Origin: Paenibacillus protaetiae
Lineage (GTDB): Bacteria; Bacillota; Bacilli; Paenibacillales; Paenibacillaceae
Length of the DNA: 64,000 nucleotides
Assembly: GCF_004135365.1 (NCBI RefSeq)
Contig: NZ_CP035492.1
Span: 620,001 to 684,000, forward strand
Direction of reading: 5' to 3'
Part shown: piece by piece, positions 1-8,786 of the stretch
Layout of the letters: each line of letters opens with the position of its first letter
Position numbering within the stretch: position 1 is the first letter of the stretch
Translations under genes and position numbers: made by a program
The notes under the pieces: generated by a model
Database searches by the model: none
Seen by the model: only the letters and a program-made list of their open reading frames with translations
What the model was told of the DNA's origin: nothing

Positions 1-128
1 ATCCGTCCGAGCCGCTTAAGGCCGGAGACATCGTATCCATTAAAGGGCTTGGCCGGTTTAAGGTGCTTGAAACCGAAGGCGTTACAAAAAAAGGAAGAGT
101 CCGCGTCAAAATTGGCAAATTTATTTAG
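1..128 (+). CDS. ylmH: YlmH-type S4 RNA-binding protein, C-terminal end (5' partial)
   Basis: The window opens inside a reading frame that runs through 41 codons to a TAG at 126-128. The visible residues (GDIVSIKGLGRFKV followed by a basic tail ending RVRVKIGKF) are the end of an S4 RNA-binding domain. YlmH is the S4-domain protein encoded directly upstream of divIVA in the division cluster of Bacillus-type genomes, and that position is what supports the name. YlmH proteins bind the ribosome/tRNA in stalled-translation rescue. The N-terminal catalytic-like domain lies outside the window. Confidence 0.75.
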   Translation, partial: PSEPLKAGDIVSIKGLGRFKVLETEGVTKKGRVRVKIGKFI

Positions 129-226
129 GCCGTTGCAGGAATTTGGTGGCAGTTGTCGAATCTTTTCACGACAAATGTTTCCAAGGCGGTAAGAGCCGGG
201 AATCAGAACTTTAAGGAGGTGGACCA

Positions 227-724
227 ATGCCGTTAACGCCATTGGACATACATAACAAAGAGTTCGGACGCCGATTGCGCGGTTATGACGAAGATGAAGT
301 AAATGAATTTTTGGACCAGGTCATTAAAGACTACGAGTCCATCATTCGCGAAAACAAAGAGCTGCAAAATCAGGTTCTGTCGCTGCAGGAGAAGCTGAAT
401 CACTTTGCCAATATTGAAGAGACGCTTAGCAAAACGATTATCGTTGCGCAGGAAGCGGCCGATGAAGTGCGGAACAATGCGAAGAAGGAAGGACAGCTGA
501 TTCTGAAAGAAGCGGAGAAGAATGCTGACCGGATTATTAACGAAGCGCTCGCCAAGTCGCGTAAAGTATCGCTTGAGGTGGAAGAGCTGAAGAAACAAGC
601 CTCCATCTACCGTGCGCGTTTCCGTACGCTGGTGGAAGCTCAGCTGGAACTGCTGTCGCAAGACGGCTGGGAGTCGCTTGAAGCGGCGGCAAGCGCGTCG
701 GAGTATGAGCCTTTCTCACGTTAA
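227..724 (+). CDS. divIVA: Cell-division initiation protein DivIVA
   Basis: This 165-residue protein begins MPLTPLDIHNKEFGRRLRGY, the conserved lipid-binding N-terminal segment of DivIVA, which recognises negatively curved membrane at poles and septa and recruits division and chromosome-anchoring proteins. The rest is a long coiled coil (heptad-rich from about residue 30 to 140, with an alanine/glutamate-rich middle) and a short acidic tail. The length is normal for the family. The start is fixed by AAGGAGGTGG at 212-221. It sits between ylmH and ileS exactly as in Bacillus subtilis. No fault is visible. Confidence 0.96.
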   Translation: MPLTPLDIHNKEFGRRLRGYDEDEVNEFLDQVIKDYESIIRENKELQNQVLSLQEKLNHFANIEETLSKTIIVAQEAADEVRNNAKKEGQLILKEAEKNADRIINEALAKSRKVSLEVEELKKQASIYRARFRTLVEAQLELLSQDGWESLEAAASASEYEPFSR

Positions 725-766
725 CAGGCATGCAGGCGGTTCGTCGCCTATTTTCGCACGAATGAT

Positions 767-796
767 TTGACAATGCGGTGCCGTATAAGCTATAAC
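767..796 (+). promoter_or_regulatory. Sigma-A promoter of the ileS T-box leader
   Basis: TTGACA at 767-772 and TATAAC at 791-796 are separated by 18 bases. The position, just upstream of the T-box leader, implies transcription starting near 803. Seen in sequence; activity is inferred. Confidence 0.7.
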
Positions 797-802
797 TAAT
801 AC

Positions 803-1182
803 TAATTCGACTACAATTTGTGCAATGAACTTCTGTGACGAGAACCAGTACGCTCCGCCGAGTCGTTCCCCAGAGAGCCGGACCAGCTGAAAACCGGCGT
901 TCGACAGCGAGCCGAATATCATCTCCGAGAAGCGGAGCCGAAACGATGTTTGTCCGTAAAATTTTACGGGCGAAGCAGCCTATTAAGCGCCGACGGCAGT
1001 CCCCCGTTACAGGGAACCGCGAATGTTCTATTCGCGAGCGAAGGTGCCGCACGGCATGTTTGCTTTGGCTTTGCTCCATATGAGCAAAAGGTCAAGGACC
1101 AGACATTATTTTGTGCGGAACAAGGGTGGTAACGCGAGCATGCCTCGTCCCTTTTACAGGGGACGGGGCTTTATTTATTTTC
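803..1182 (+). ncRNA. T-box leader (isoleucine tRNA-sensing riboswitch) of ileS
   Basis: The 5' leader of ileS carries the T-box hallmark AAGGGTGGTAACGCG at 1122-1136, directly followed by a strong terminator (1142-1180). Stem I features are present: the GAGAACCAGTA segment near 838-850 and a specifier region GAATATCATC at 914-923 in which ATC (918-920 or 921-923) is an isoleucine codon. Uncharged tRNA-Ile would pair with this codon and with the T-box bulge, stabilising the antiterminator and allowing ileS transcription. Open reading frames across this region are shadows of the structured RNA. Confidence 0.93.
1142..1180 (+). terminator. T-box attenuator terminator
   Basis: A GC-rich stem (GCC-T-CGTCCC pairing with GGGACG-G-GGC around a TTTTACAG loop, 1142-1169) is followed by a T-rich tract. 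It competes with the T-box antiterminator. Confidence 0.85.
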
Positions 1183-1236
1183 ACCAGCAATAAATGACGC
1201 TTGGCTCGGAATACGAATTTGGAAGGGGTATGAACC

Positions 1237-4200
1237 ATGCAGCGTGTAGACGTCAAAGAGCGCGCAAGAGCCCGTGAACTGCGGGTTCTGGACAAATGGA
1301 ACAAAGAAGGCACATTTAAAAAATCGATTGAAAATCGTGCGGGTAAACCGAACTACGTGTTTTATGAAGGGCCGCCAACCGCAAACGGCAAGCCGCATAT
1401 CGGCCATGTGCTGGGCCGCGTAATCAAAGACTTCGTTGGCCGTTACAAAACGATGTCCGGTTACCGCGTCGTCCGCAAAGCGGGCTGGGATACACATGGA
1501 CTGCCGGTTGAGCTTGGCGTGGAGAAGCAGCTGGGCATCTCCGGCAAGCAGGAAATCGAAAAGTACGGCGTTGAAGCATTTATTAAGAAATGCAAAGACA
1601 GCGTATTTGAGTATGAAAAGCAGTGGCGCGAGCTGACGGAAGGCATCGCATACTGGACCGATCTGGACGATCCGTACATCACGCTCAAAAACGAGTATAT
1701 CGAAAGCGTATGGCATATCCTTTCGACCATTCACAGCAAAGGGCTGCTGTACCGCGGCCACCGCGTCAGCCCATATTGTCCTTGCTGCCAAACGACGCTT
1801 AGCTCGCATGAGGTTGCACAAGGCTACAAAGATGTGAAAGACCTGAGCGCGACGGCGAAGTTCAAGCTGAAGGACAGCGGCGACTATGTGCTCGCCTGGA
1901 CGACAACACCTTGGACACTGCCGGCGAACGTTGCGCTTGCTGTTCATCCGGAGCTGGACTATGTGCGCGCGTCCAAAGACGGCGAGGTGTACATCGTAGC
2001 CAAAGCTTTGGCGGGCGACGTGCTGAAGGACGGCTACGAGGTGCTGTCGGAGCTGAAAGGCGCGGAGCTTGTGAACCGCAGCTATGAGCCGCCGTTTGGT
2101 TACGTGAAGCCTGAACGCGGCCATATCGTTATCCCGGGCGATTTCGTCAGCGATACAAGCGGTACCGGTATCGTTCACATTGCGCCTGCACACGGCGAAG
2201 ACGACTATAAAGTATCCCGCCAGAACGATATCAGCTTTGTCAGCGTCGTGAACGGCGAAGGCAAATATAACGAAGAGATCACTGATTTTGCCGGCCGGTT
2301 CGTCAAAGACCCGCAGCTGGATATCGACATCGTGAAAGCGCTGAGCGAAAAAGGTCTGCTTTACTCCAAAGAACGTTACGAGCACAGCTATCCGTTCTGC
2401 TGGCGCTGCGACACTGCTTTGATCTACTATGCGACGGAAAGCTGGTTCATCAAAACAACGGCGGTCAAAGATCAGCTCATCGCGAACAACAACTCGATCG
2501 ACTGGTACCCGGGCCATATCCGCGAAGGCCGTTTCGGCAAGTTCCTGGAGGATCTGGTGGACTGGAACATCAGCCGCAACCGTTATTGGGGCACGCCGCT
2601 TAACGTATGGGTATGCGAAGCGACCGGCAAGGAATATGCGCCAAGCAGCATCGCCGATCTTCGCGAGCGCGCGGTTGATTTTGTGCCCGAGGATATTGAG
2701 CTGCACAAGCCTTATGTGGACGAAATCAAGCTGAAATCGCCGTTTGCCGAAGGCGCGGTCATGACGCGCACCTCCGAGGTTATTGACGTATGGTTCGACA
2801 GCGGTTCGATGCCGTTTGCACAGCAGCATTATCCGTTCGAAAATCAGGAACGTTTCGCCGAACAATATCCGGCCGACTTCATCTGCGAAGGCATCGACCA
2901 GACACGCGGCTGGTTCTACAGCCTGCTGGCCGTATCGACGCTTTATAACGGCAAGGCGCCGTACAAATCCGTTATTTCCACCGGTCACGTGCTGGATGAA
3001 AACGGGCAAAAAATGTCCAAATCAAAAGGCAATGTCATCGACCCGTGGGAAATCATCGACGAGTATGGCACGGACGCTTTCCGCTGGGCTTTGCTTGCCG
3101 ACAGCGCGCCTTGGAACAACAAACGGTTCTCCCGCGGCATCGTAGGCGAAGCCAAATCGAAAGTGGTAGACACAATTGTCAACACCCATGCGTTCTACGC
3201 GCTGTATGCTTCGATCGACGGTTTTGTAGCTGAGGAGCATGCGGAGAAGCCGTCCGCCAACAAGCTGGACCGCTGGATCGTATCCCGCCTGAACAGCTTG
3301 ACGAAGACGGTTGTCAAAGGTTTGGACAGCAACGACTTCCTGAACCCGGCCAAAGCGATTGAAACGTTTGTGGATGAGCTGAGCAACTGGTACATCCGCC
3401 GCTCGCGCGACCGTTTCTGGGGCAGCGGACTGACGGAAGATAAAATCGCCGCTTACCAAACGCTGCGCAGCGTACTGCTCACGCTTTCCAAGCTGATCGC
3501 GCCGTACACGCCGCTTGTGGCGGAAGATGTATACGGTAACCTCGGGGGCGGCGAAAGCGTGCATCTGGCCGACTATCCGGTTGCAGACGAAGCGGCAATC
3601 GACGAGCAGCTGGAGCGGGACATGGAGAACGCGAAGCTCATTGTGGAGCTGGCGCGCAACGTCCGCAACGAAACCGGCATCAAGACGCGCCAGCCGTTGT
3701 CGGAGCTGATCGTTTCACTTAGCGATGATTTTGATGTAGAAGGCTATCAAGACATTATCAAGGATGAAATCAATGTGAAGGCTATTGCAGTTCAACATAG
3801 CGACAGCGGGTTTGTTGATTTTGCTTTCAAGCTGAATTTGAAGCTTGCCGGCAAAAAATACGGCAAAAACGTTGGCCCAATCCAAGCCTGGCTGAAAGGT
3901 CTGTCTCCGGATCAGACACGCGCTGCCATGCAAGAAGGCGCTCTTGCCTTTACGACAGCGGAAGGCGAAGCACTCTCGATTGCCATCGACGAGCTGCTTG
4001 TCGAAAAACAAGCGAAGTCCGGTTTCGCGTCCGCTTCTGCTAATGGCGTGACTGTTGCGCTCAATACGGAAATTACGCCTGCGCTTGAGCAGGAGGGCTG
4101 GGTGCGCGAAGTAGTGCGTGCCGTTCAGGATACGCGCAAAAAGCTGGACCTGCCGATCGAACGCCGCATTGATCTTGTGCTTGAGGCTGACCGCGAGCTG

Positions 4201-4335
4201 CAGGCTGCACTTGAAGCATTTGAAGATGTGCTGCGCGAAAGCGTCCTGCTGAACAGTGTAACGTATGGAACGGATGCGCAAATGGAACGCGTACAGCTTG
4301 GGGAAAAAGAGTTAGGAATCCATATTCGCGGGTAA
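1237..4335 (+). CDS. ileS: Isoleucine--tRNA ligase, eukaryote-like type 2 (IleRS2)
   Basis: This class I synthetase of 1032 residues charges tRNA-Ile. The ATP-binding HIGH motif is at residues 54-57 (in the context GPPTANGKPHIGH) and KMSKS at 592-596. The CP1 editing domain lies between them, with a cysteine-rich knuckle (YCPCC) near residue 181. The wording around HIGH (GPPTANGKPHIGHVLGRVIKD), the segment GLPVELGVEKQLG and the SSHEVAQGYKDV stretch are typical of the type 2 (eukaryote-like) clade rather than the usual bacterial type 1. That clade is known for reduced sensitivity to mupirocin. The start is set by GGAAGGGG at 1220-1227. Expression is T-box controlled. No second ileS is in the window. 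Confidence 0.95.
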   Translation: MQRVDVKERARARELRVLDKWNKEGTFKKSIENRAGKPNYVFYEGPPTANGKPHIGHVLGRVIKDFVGRYKTMSGYRVVRKAGWDTHGLPVELGVEKQLGISGKQEIEKYGVEAFIKKCKDSVFEYEKQWRELTEGIAYWTDLDDPYITLKNEYIESVWHILSTIHSKGLLYRGHRVSPYCPCCQTTLSSHEVAQGYKDVKDLSATAKFKLKDSGDYVLAWTTTPWTLPANVALAVHPELDYVRASKDGEVYIVAKALAGDVLKDGYEVLSELKGAELVNRSYEPPFGYVKPERGHIVIPGDFVSDTSGTGIVHIAPAHGEDDYKVSRQNDISFVSVVNGEGKYNEEITDFAGRFVKDPQLDIDIVKALSEKGLLYSKERYEHSYPFCWRCDTALIYYATESWFIKTTAVKDQLIANNNSIDWYPGHIREGRFGKFLEDLVDWNISRNRYWGTPLNVWVCEATGKEYAPSSIADLRERAVDFVPEDIELHKPYVDEIKLKSPFAEGAVMTRTSEVIDVWFDSGSMPFAQQHYPFENQERFAEQYPADFICEGIDQTRGWFYSLLAVSTLYNGKAPYKSVISTGHVLDENGQKMSKSKGNVIDPWEIIDEYGTDAFRWALLADSAPWNNKRFSRGIVGEAKSKVVDTIVNTHAFYALYASIDGFVAEEHAEKPSANKLDRWIVSRLNSLTKTVVKGLDSNDFLNPAKAIETFVDELSNWYIRRSRDRFWGSGLTEDKIAAYQTLRSVLLTLSKLIAPYTPLVAEDVYGNLGGGESVHLADYPVADEAAIDEQLERDMENAKLIVELARNVRNETGIKTRQPLSELIVSLSDDFDVEGYQDIIKDEINVKAIAVQHSDSGFVDFAFKLNLKLAGKKYGKNVGPIQAWLKGLSPDQTRAAMQEGALAFTTAEGEALSIAIDELLVEKQAKSGFASASANGVTVALNTEITPALEQEGWVREVVRAVQDTRKKLDLPIERRIDLVLEADRELQAALEAFEDVLRESVLLNSVTYGTDAQMERVQLGEKELGIHIRG

Positions 4336-4373
4336 TATATATTAGTCAGGCATTTCGCCGGCTATAAATGAAT

Positions 4374-4459
4374 AAGCCATACAAACGGCGCCTAATGTCC
4401 CGCTGTCAGCGGCATTCGGCCAGGCTCCCTGCGCGGAGCCGCACCGCCTGTATGGCTTT
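4374..4459 (+). other. Highly structured intergenic element after ileS
   Basis: A perfect 10-base inverted repeat (AAGCCATACA at 4374-4383, TGTATGGCTT at 4450-4459) encloses two further hairpins: a GCC-AATG-CCGC stem with TGTCA loop (about 4388-4418) and GGCTCC/GGAGCC with CTGCGC loop (about 4423-4440). The folded form would be a multi-way junction. It ends in TTTAATA, a poor terminator tail. A further hairpin (GCGAAA 4467-4472 with TTTCGC 4501-4506, enclosing CCTCC/GGAGG) precedes the next gene. Function unknown. Confidence 0.5.
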
Positions 4460-4524
4460 AATACTCGCGAAACGGCCCCTCCGAATGGAGGCGGAATGGT
4501 TTTCGCCTGCAAAGGGGGACGGAG

Positions 4525-4866
4525 ATGGAGCGCAAGCCGGATAAGGAGCGGACGGATGATCGGGATGAAATCATTCAGTCGTTAAGCTTTCTCGATAAAC
4601 GGCTTCAAAAAATTGCCGCTGATATGGAGAAAACGCAAATTGCCGATTACGTCGATTTGATGAACCGGCCATTTAAGCTGATTTGGCGAAATCTCGTTGC
4701 CGGTCTGGCCAGAGGCGTCGGCATCGCGGTCGGGTTTACTTTTTTTGCGGCAACGATTATTTACTTCCTCCAAATATTAGGCGCTTTGAATTTGCCGATT
4801 ATTGGCGACTATATAGCGGACATTGTCCGCATCGTGCAAATTCAGCTGGAAGGCAAAACGTATTAA
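4525..4866 (+). CDS. DUF5665 family membrane protein
   Basis: This 113-residue protein has a charged N-terminus, an amphipathic segment (about 20-45) and one strong hydrophobic segment (about residues 65-88, ARGVGIAVGFTFFAATIIYFL) followed by a short C-terminal helix. The pattern matches the small DUF5665 family found near cell-division genes in Firmicutes; the function is not known. The start follows AAAGGGGGACGG. It lies downstream of ileS beyond the structured element and ends just before the convergent ylyA gene, sharing a palindromic terminator with it. Confidence 0.75.
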   Translation: MERKPDKERTDDRDEIIQSLSFLDKRLQKIAADMEKTQIADYVDLMNRPFKLIWRNLVAGLARGVGIAVGFTFFAATIIYFLQILGALNLPIIGDYIADIVRIVQIQLEGKTY

Positions 4867-4871
4867 TGAAA

Positions 4872-4901
4872 GAAGAGAACCGTTAATTAACGGTTCTCTT
4901 C
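4872..4901. terminator. Perfect 30-base palindrome, bidirectional terminator
   Basis: GAAGAGAACCGTTAA is followed at once by its exact reverse complement, centred between 4886 and 4887. The left half lies just past the stop of the DUF5665 gene; the right half contains the last codons and the stop of ylyA on the other strand. It can fold as a hairpin in both transcripts, although neither has a long U tract. Confidence 0.6.
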
Positions 4902-5624
4902 GTCTTCAGGAGCAATATCCGGCTCCAAGCCGTGGTCGCCTTCATCCGCGTCCAGATAATGGTCGTACCGGCGGTTGCGTACAATATACGTATGGCGCCC
5001 GGTAATGTCAGAAGCGACAAAACTTTCGAACGGCTCGACATAACCGTCCAGCTCATCTGCTTCAATACCGACATGGTCATAATCGGTTGCTTCATTGTTT
5101 TCGGAATAGGCGGGTGATGAGGAATCGCCCCAGCTTTCAACGATTTGCCAGGCGTCTTCGCCGTCAAAGCCGTTGTAGGAATCCTGCTCGTCCATACTGG
5201 TTCGTCCAAACGGCGGATTCAGGAACTGTTCCTCGACCGGGCGATTACTGGACATTTGCTGCCTCGGTGCATGCTCGGCGCAATATAAAGCATCGGGCAG
5301 CGCTTCAAGCCGCTCAAACGGAATATCGCGGCCGCATGTCCGGCAGACGCCGTAGGTACCGGCGTCCATAGCTTGAAGCGCAGCGTCGATCCGGTACAGA
5401 TGCAGCTCCTTATTTTCCAGCAGGGCGATGTCCTTGCCGCGTTCAAACATTTCGGAGCCCAAGTCGGCCGGATGATTGTCAATCGGCGACAACTCCCCGG
5501 TCATATCGCGCATTGACTCGGTCAAGCCGTAATGGCCGTTTGCTTCCAGCTCGCGTTCGACGGCTGCTTTATCTTGTTCCAGCCTCTGCCGAAGCTGCTC
5601 AAGCTGACTGCGTTGAAGAGCCAT
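4887..5624 (-). CDS. ylyA: YteA-type TraR/DksA C4 zinc-finger protein
   Basis: The 245-residue protein starts with a coiled coil (about residues 1-40), followed by the motif DNHPADLGSEMFERGKD and a zinc finger CRTCGRDIPFERLEALP...CAEHA near residues 94-120, the signature of the YteA family of DksA/TraR relatives. These are RNA polymerase secondary-channel binders or sporulation-associated proteins. The last 120 residues are acidic and low in conservation. Bacillus subtilis has ylyA, a DksA-like protein, at this same spot between ileS and lspA, hence the symbol. It is transcribed against its neighbours and its final codons form half of the palindromic terminator. Confidence 0.85.
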   Translation of the reverse strand: MALQRSQLEQLRQRLEQDKAAVERELEANGHYGLTESMRDMTGELSPIDNHPADLGSEMFERGKDIALLENKELHLYRIDAALQAMDAGTYGVCRTCGRDIPFERLEALPDALYCAEHAPRQQMSSNRPVEEQFLNPPFGRTSMDEQDSYNGFDGEDAWQIVESWGDSSSPAYSENNEATDYDHVGIEADELDGYVEPFESFVASDITGRHTYIVRNRRYDHYLDADEGDHGLEPDIAPEDEENR

Positions 5625-5754
5625 ATTTTACCGCTTCCTTTCACATCGAAGTGAGGCCTGCATGGCAATAGCATTTGCAGGAGAGCCTTAATTATTGTGA
5701 GGACATCGCTGGGAATTGCAATTGGAAATGAAGTGGCGGCGCTGTCTGCCATTA

Positions 5755-5763
5755 TGCTACAAT
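5755..5763 (+). promoter_or_regulatory. Extended -10 promoter of lspA-ylyB
   Basis: TGCTACAAT at 5755-5763 is an extended -10 element (TGn plus TACAAT). No good -35 is seen. The expected start near 5770 leaves a short leader before the lspA ribosome binding site. Confidence 0.45.
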
Positions 5764-5797
5764 ATGGACGGACATATTAAGGGGGATGGCAAATTAC

Positions 5798-6322
5798 ATG
5801 CGCTTGTTCTATTACGGAATTGCATTGTTTGTATTTGTGCTTGATTTGGTAACGAAAAAAATCGTTGAAGCCCAATTGGAAATTAGCGATCAAATCAGCG
5901 TCATAGGGAATTTTTTCCTTATTACGTCTTACCGCAATCGCGGGGCGGCATTTTCCATATTGCAAGACCAGCGTTTCTTCTTTATTGCCATAACGGTTAT
6001 TATCGCTGTCGGCATTATATGGTACATGCAGTCCATAAAAGATAAAAACCGCGCGATTTTGTTGACCGGGCTTGGTTTTGTGCTAGGCGGAGCTACCGGC
6101 AATTTTTTGGACCGCGCGCTGACAGGCGAAGTGGTTGATTTTCTGCAATTCAATTTCGGCAGCTACACGTTTCCGATCTTTAACATCGCCGATTCGGCCA
6201 TTACCGTCGGCGTAGTGCTTATTATTATTGACACGTTACTGCATTCAAAAGATGAGAATAAGAGCTTGAATGGCGGAGAGGACAAGGAAAACAACGGGCA
6301 TGAGCAACGTACCATCTCTTAA
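5798..6322 (+). CDS. lspA: Lipoprotein signal peptidase (signal peptidase II)
   Basis: LspA is an inner-membrane aspartyl protease that cleaves prolipoproteins before the lipid-modified cysteine. Four hydrophobic segments are visible. The conserved blocks NRGAAFSI, GNFLDR (first catalytic Asp) and FNIADSAITVG (second catalytic Asp) are present in order. An in-frame ATG exists at 5786, but the AGGGGG ribosome binding site (5780-5785) touches it, so ATG 5798 (MRLFYYG, 174 residues) is preferred. The last 23 bases overlap ylyB in the other frame. The charged C-terminal tail (KDENKSLNGGEDKEN) is dispensable-looking. Confidence 0.93.
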   Translation: MRLFYYGIALFVFVLDLVTKKIVEAQLEISDQISVIGNFFLITSYRNRGAAFSILQDQRFFFIAITVIIAVGIIWYMQSIKDKNRAILLTGLGFVLGGATGNFLDRALTGEVVDFLQFNFGSYTFPIFNIADSAITVGVVLIIIDTLLHSKDENKSLNGGEDKENNGHEQRTIS

Positions 6323-7247
6323 TACGGAAGATCAGTTTGAATGGGTCGTTTCGCAGCAGCAAGCAGGCGAACGATTGGATAAATTTGTTAACGAACAATT
6401 GGATATCGACGGCGTCTCCCGGACGCAAATCCAGGACTGGATTAAGCAGGGAGCAGTGCAAGTCAACGGCAAGGCCGTCAAACCTAACTATAAATTAAAT
6501 GAAAGCGACCAGCTGCTGGTTGTCGTACCGGAGCCGGAGGACGCCTCGATTGAACCGGAACCTATTCCGCTGGACATCGTTTATGAGGATTCGGATGTAA
6601 TCGTCATCAATAAGCCAAGAGGCATGGTCGTGCATCCGGCTGCCGGACATTCCTCCGGCACGGTCGTTAATGCTTTGATGTACCACTGCAAAGATTTGTC
6701 CGGCATTAACGGCATGCTTCGTCCCGGCATCGTACACCGTATCGACAAAGATACATCCGGTTTGCTGATGGCCGCCAAAAACGACCTGGCGCATATTTCG
6801 CTGGCCGAGCAGCTGAAGGATCACTCTGTTACCCGCAAATACATTGCGCTTGTTCATGGCAATATGCCGCATGATCAAGGAACGGTGGATGCGCCGATCG
6901 GCCGCGACCCGCATGACCGGAAACTGTTTACGGTTACCGACCAGAACAGCAAGCGCGCCGTGACGCATTTTCTTGTAAAAGAGCGGATCGGCGACGATTT
7001 TACGCTGCTCGAGCTTCAGCTCGAAACAGGAAGAACGCATCAAATCCGCGTCCATATGAAATATATCGGTTACCCGCTGGCAGGCGATCCGGTATACGGC
7101 CGCAACAAGACGGTTGCATTAAACGGGCAGGCTCTGCATGCCGCGGTTATCGGCTTCAGACATCCGCGCAGCGGACAATATTTGGAATTTGAAGCGCCGA
7201 TTCCGGATGATATGGAGCAAGTACTGCAAGCATTAAGACAACGTTAA
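6300..7247 (+). CDS. ylyB: RluA/RluD-family pseudouridine synthase (YlyB)
   Basis: The protein has an N-terminal S4 RNA-binding domain (GERLDKFVNEQ to VQVNGK) and the pseudouridine synthase catalytic domain with HRIDKDTSG, which carries the catalytic aspartate, and the later motif ETGRTHQIRVH. It converts specific rRNA uridines to pseudouridine, with large-subunit rRNA the usual substrate of RluD types. ATG 6300 is chosen because AAGGA lies at 6284-6288; ATG 6270 (ten residues longer) has no clear ribosome binding site. Both starts overlap the lspA end, so the two genes are translationally coupled as in Bacillus. Confidence 0.92.
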   Translation: MSNVPSLNTEDQFEWVVSQQQAGERLDKFVNEQLDIDGVSRTQIQDWIKQGAVQVNGKAVKPNYKLNESDQLLVVVPEPEDASIEPEPIPLDIVYEDSDVIVINKPRGMVVHPAAGHSSGTVVNALMYHCKDLSGINGMLRPGIVHRIDKDTSGLLMAAKNDLAHISLAEQLKDHSVTRKYIALVHGNMPHDQGTVDAPIGRDPHDRKLFTVTDQNSKRAVTHFLVKERIGDDFTLLELQLETGRTHQIRVHMKYIGYPLAGDPVYGRNKTVALNGQALHAAVIGFRHPRSGQYLEFEAPIPDDMEQVLQALRQR

Positions 7248-7395
7248 TCAGGCTAAAATAAATAAGCTACCACAGTTCCGATGCGAAAAGTGCAAACTTT
7301 TCTCCAATTAAGTCATTAATGTGAATCGGTCAAGTAAGCTATCCTAGAGCTAAATCGTACTTTTTTAGGTACAACCTATAAGGATTGGTGATTTC

Positions 7396-8631
7396 ATGAC
7401 TCTCATTAACGGCAATTATCTGGAGCTGCAAGGCAGCTATTTGTTTTCGGAAGTGGCGAAACGCCGCACCAAATTTGCTCAAGAAAATCCAAACGCGGAA
7501 ATTATTAGCCTTGGCATTGGCGATGTCACGCGCGGCCTGCCGGAAGCGGTTATTAAAGCGATGCACAGCGCGGTTGACGAAATGGCTGTACCGGGCTCTT
7601 TCCGTGGTTACGGCCCTGAGCAAGGGTACGATTTCTTGATTAACGCTATTATTGAAAATGACTATAAAGCCCGCGGCATCGACATTCAAGCGAATGAAGT
7701 CTTCCTTAGCGACGGGTCGAAATGCGACGTAGGCAACATTCAGGAAATTTTCAGCAACGATACGATTGTGGCCGTGCAGGACCCCGTCTATCCGGTATAT
7801 GTGGATACGAACGTAATGGCTGGCCGTTCGGGCAAATTCAATAAAGAGACGAACCGCTATGATAACATCGTGTATCTGGAATGCACGGCGGACAATAACT
7901 TTAAACCAAGCTTGCCTGACCGCAAAGCGGATTTGATCTACCTCTGCTACCCGAACAATCCGACGGGCATGACGCTTTCGAAAGACGAACTGAAAAAATG
8001 GGTCGATTATGCCAAAGCTAACAATGCGATCATTTTGTATGACTCGGCTTATGAAGCGTTTATTCAAGAAGAGGATGTTCCGCACAGCATTTATGAAATT
8101 GAAGGCGCTAAGGAAGTGGCCATCGAATTCCGCAGCTTCTCCAAAACAGCCGGCTTTACGGGCATCCGCTGCGCGTACACGGTAGTGCCGCGCGAGCTGA
8201 AAGGCTTTACGCCTGACGGCCAGCAAGTGCTGCTGAACGATCTGTGGAACCGCCGCCACACGACGAAGTTTAACGGTGTGTCCTATGTGACGCAGCGCGG
8301 TGCGGCTGCCATTTATTCGCCGGAAGGCAAAGAGCAGATCAAAGCGCTTGTTGATTATTACATGACCAATGCTAAAATTATCCGCGAAGGACTTGCTTCG
8401 ATCGGCCTGGAAGTGTATGGCGGCGTTAACGCACCGTATATCTGGCTGAAGACGCCAAACGGCCTTGATTCCTGGGCGTTTTTTGACAAGCTGCTTTCGG
8501 AAGCGAACATTGTCGGAACGCCAGGCGTCGGTTTTGGCCAAAGCGGCCAAGGCTACTTCCGCCTCACCGCTTTCGGCAGCCGTGAAAACACGGAAAAAGC
8601 AGTGGAAAGAATCCGCGGCCTGTCGCTGTAA
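7396..8631 (+). CDS. dapL: LL-diaminopimelate aminotransferase
   Basis: This 411-residue class I/II PLP aminotransferase makes LL-2,6-diaminopimelate from tetrahydrodipicolinate in one step, serving lysine and peptidoglycan synthesis. The N-terminus ([20 protein letters not shown]), [12 protein letters not shown] and YPNNPTGM are DapL hallmarks; the PLP lysine is K250 in [10 protein letters not shown]. The presence of DapL suggests that the aminotransferase variant of the DAP pathway is used in addition to, or instead of, the acetylase route of Bacillus subtilis. It has its own ribosome binding site (AAGGATTGG) and appears monocistronic. A short inverted repeat (TAGGT-ACA-ACCTA, 7366-7378) lies just upstream. 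Confidence 0.95.
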   Translation: MTLINGNYLELQGSYLFSEVAKRRTKFAQENPNAEIISLGIGDVTRGLPEAVIKAMHSAVDEMAVPGSFRGYGPEQGYDFLINAIIENDYKARGIDIQANEVFLSDGSKCDVGNIQEIFSNDTIVAVQDPVYPVYVDTNVMAGRSGKFNKETNRYDNIVYLECTADNNFKPSLPDRKADLIYLCYPNNPTGMTLSKDELKKWVDYAKANNAIILYDSAYEAFIQEEDVPHSIYEIEGAKEVAIEFRSFSKTAGFTGIRCAYTVVPRELKGFTPDGQQVLLNDLWNRRHTTKFNGVSYVTQRGAAAIYSPEGKEQIKALVDYYMTNAKIIREGLASIGLEVYGGVNAPYIWLKTPNGLDSWAFFDKLLSEANIVGTPGVGFGQSGQGYFRLTAFGSRENTEKAVERIRGLSL

Positions 8632-8751
8632 CATCCATTTATTAGAAGCTCTATCCAACTGCCGCAAAGCCGATTGGCTGCGCGGCAGTTTTTATTTGAC
8701 ATGTACAATCGCCCGCATAAACGGCCATACTAAAAAGGTCCTTTATAGCTC

Positions 8752-8780
8752 TTGACAGGAGTCATGATGTCTGGCATAAT
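8752..8780 (+). promoter_or_regulatory. Sigma-A promoter of the pyr operon
   Basis: TTGACA at 8752-8757 and CATAAT at 8775-8780 are separated by 17 bases, a near-consensus promoter placing the start near 8787 at the head of the PyrR leader. Confidence 0.8.
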
Positions 8781-8786
8781 TTCTAC

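Noticed and set aside
835-1132. Small plus-strand frames in front of ileS
   Set aside because: They lie inside the T-box leader, whose structure and terminator account for the sequence.
5786-5797. Upstream ATG for lspA
   Set aside because: The ribosome binding site directly abuts it, whereas ATG 5798 gives a typical signal peptidase II start.
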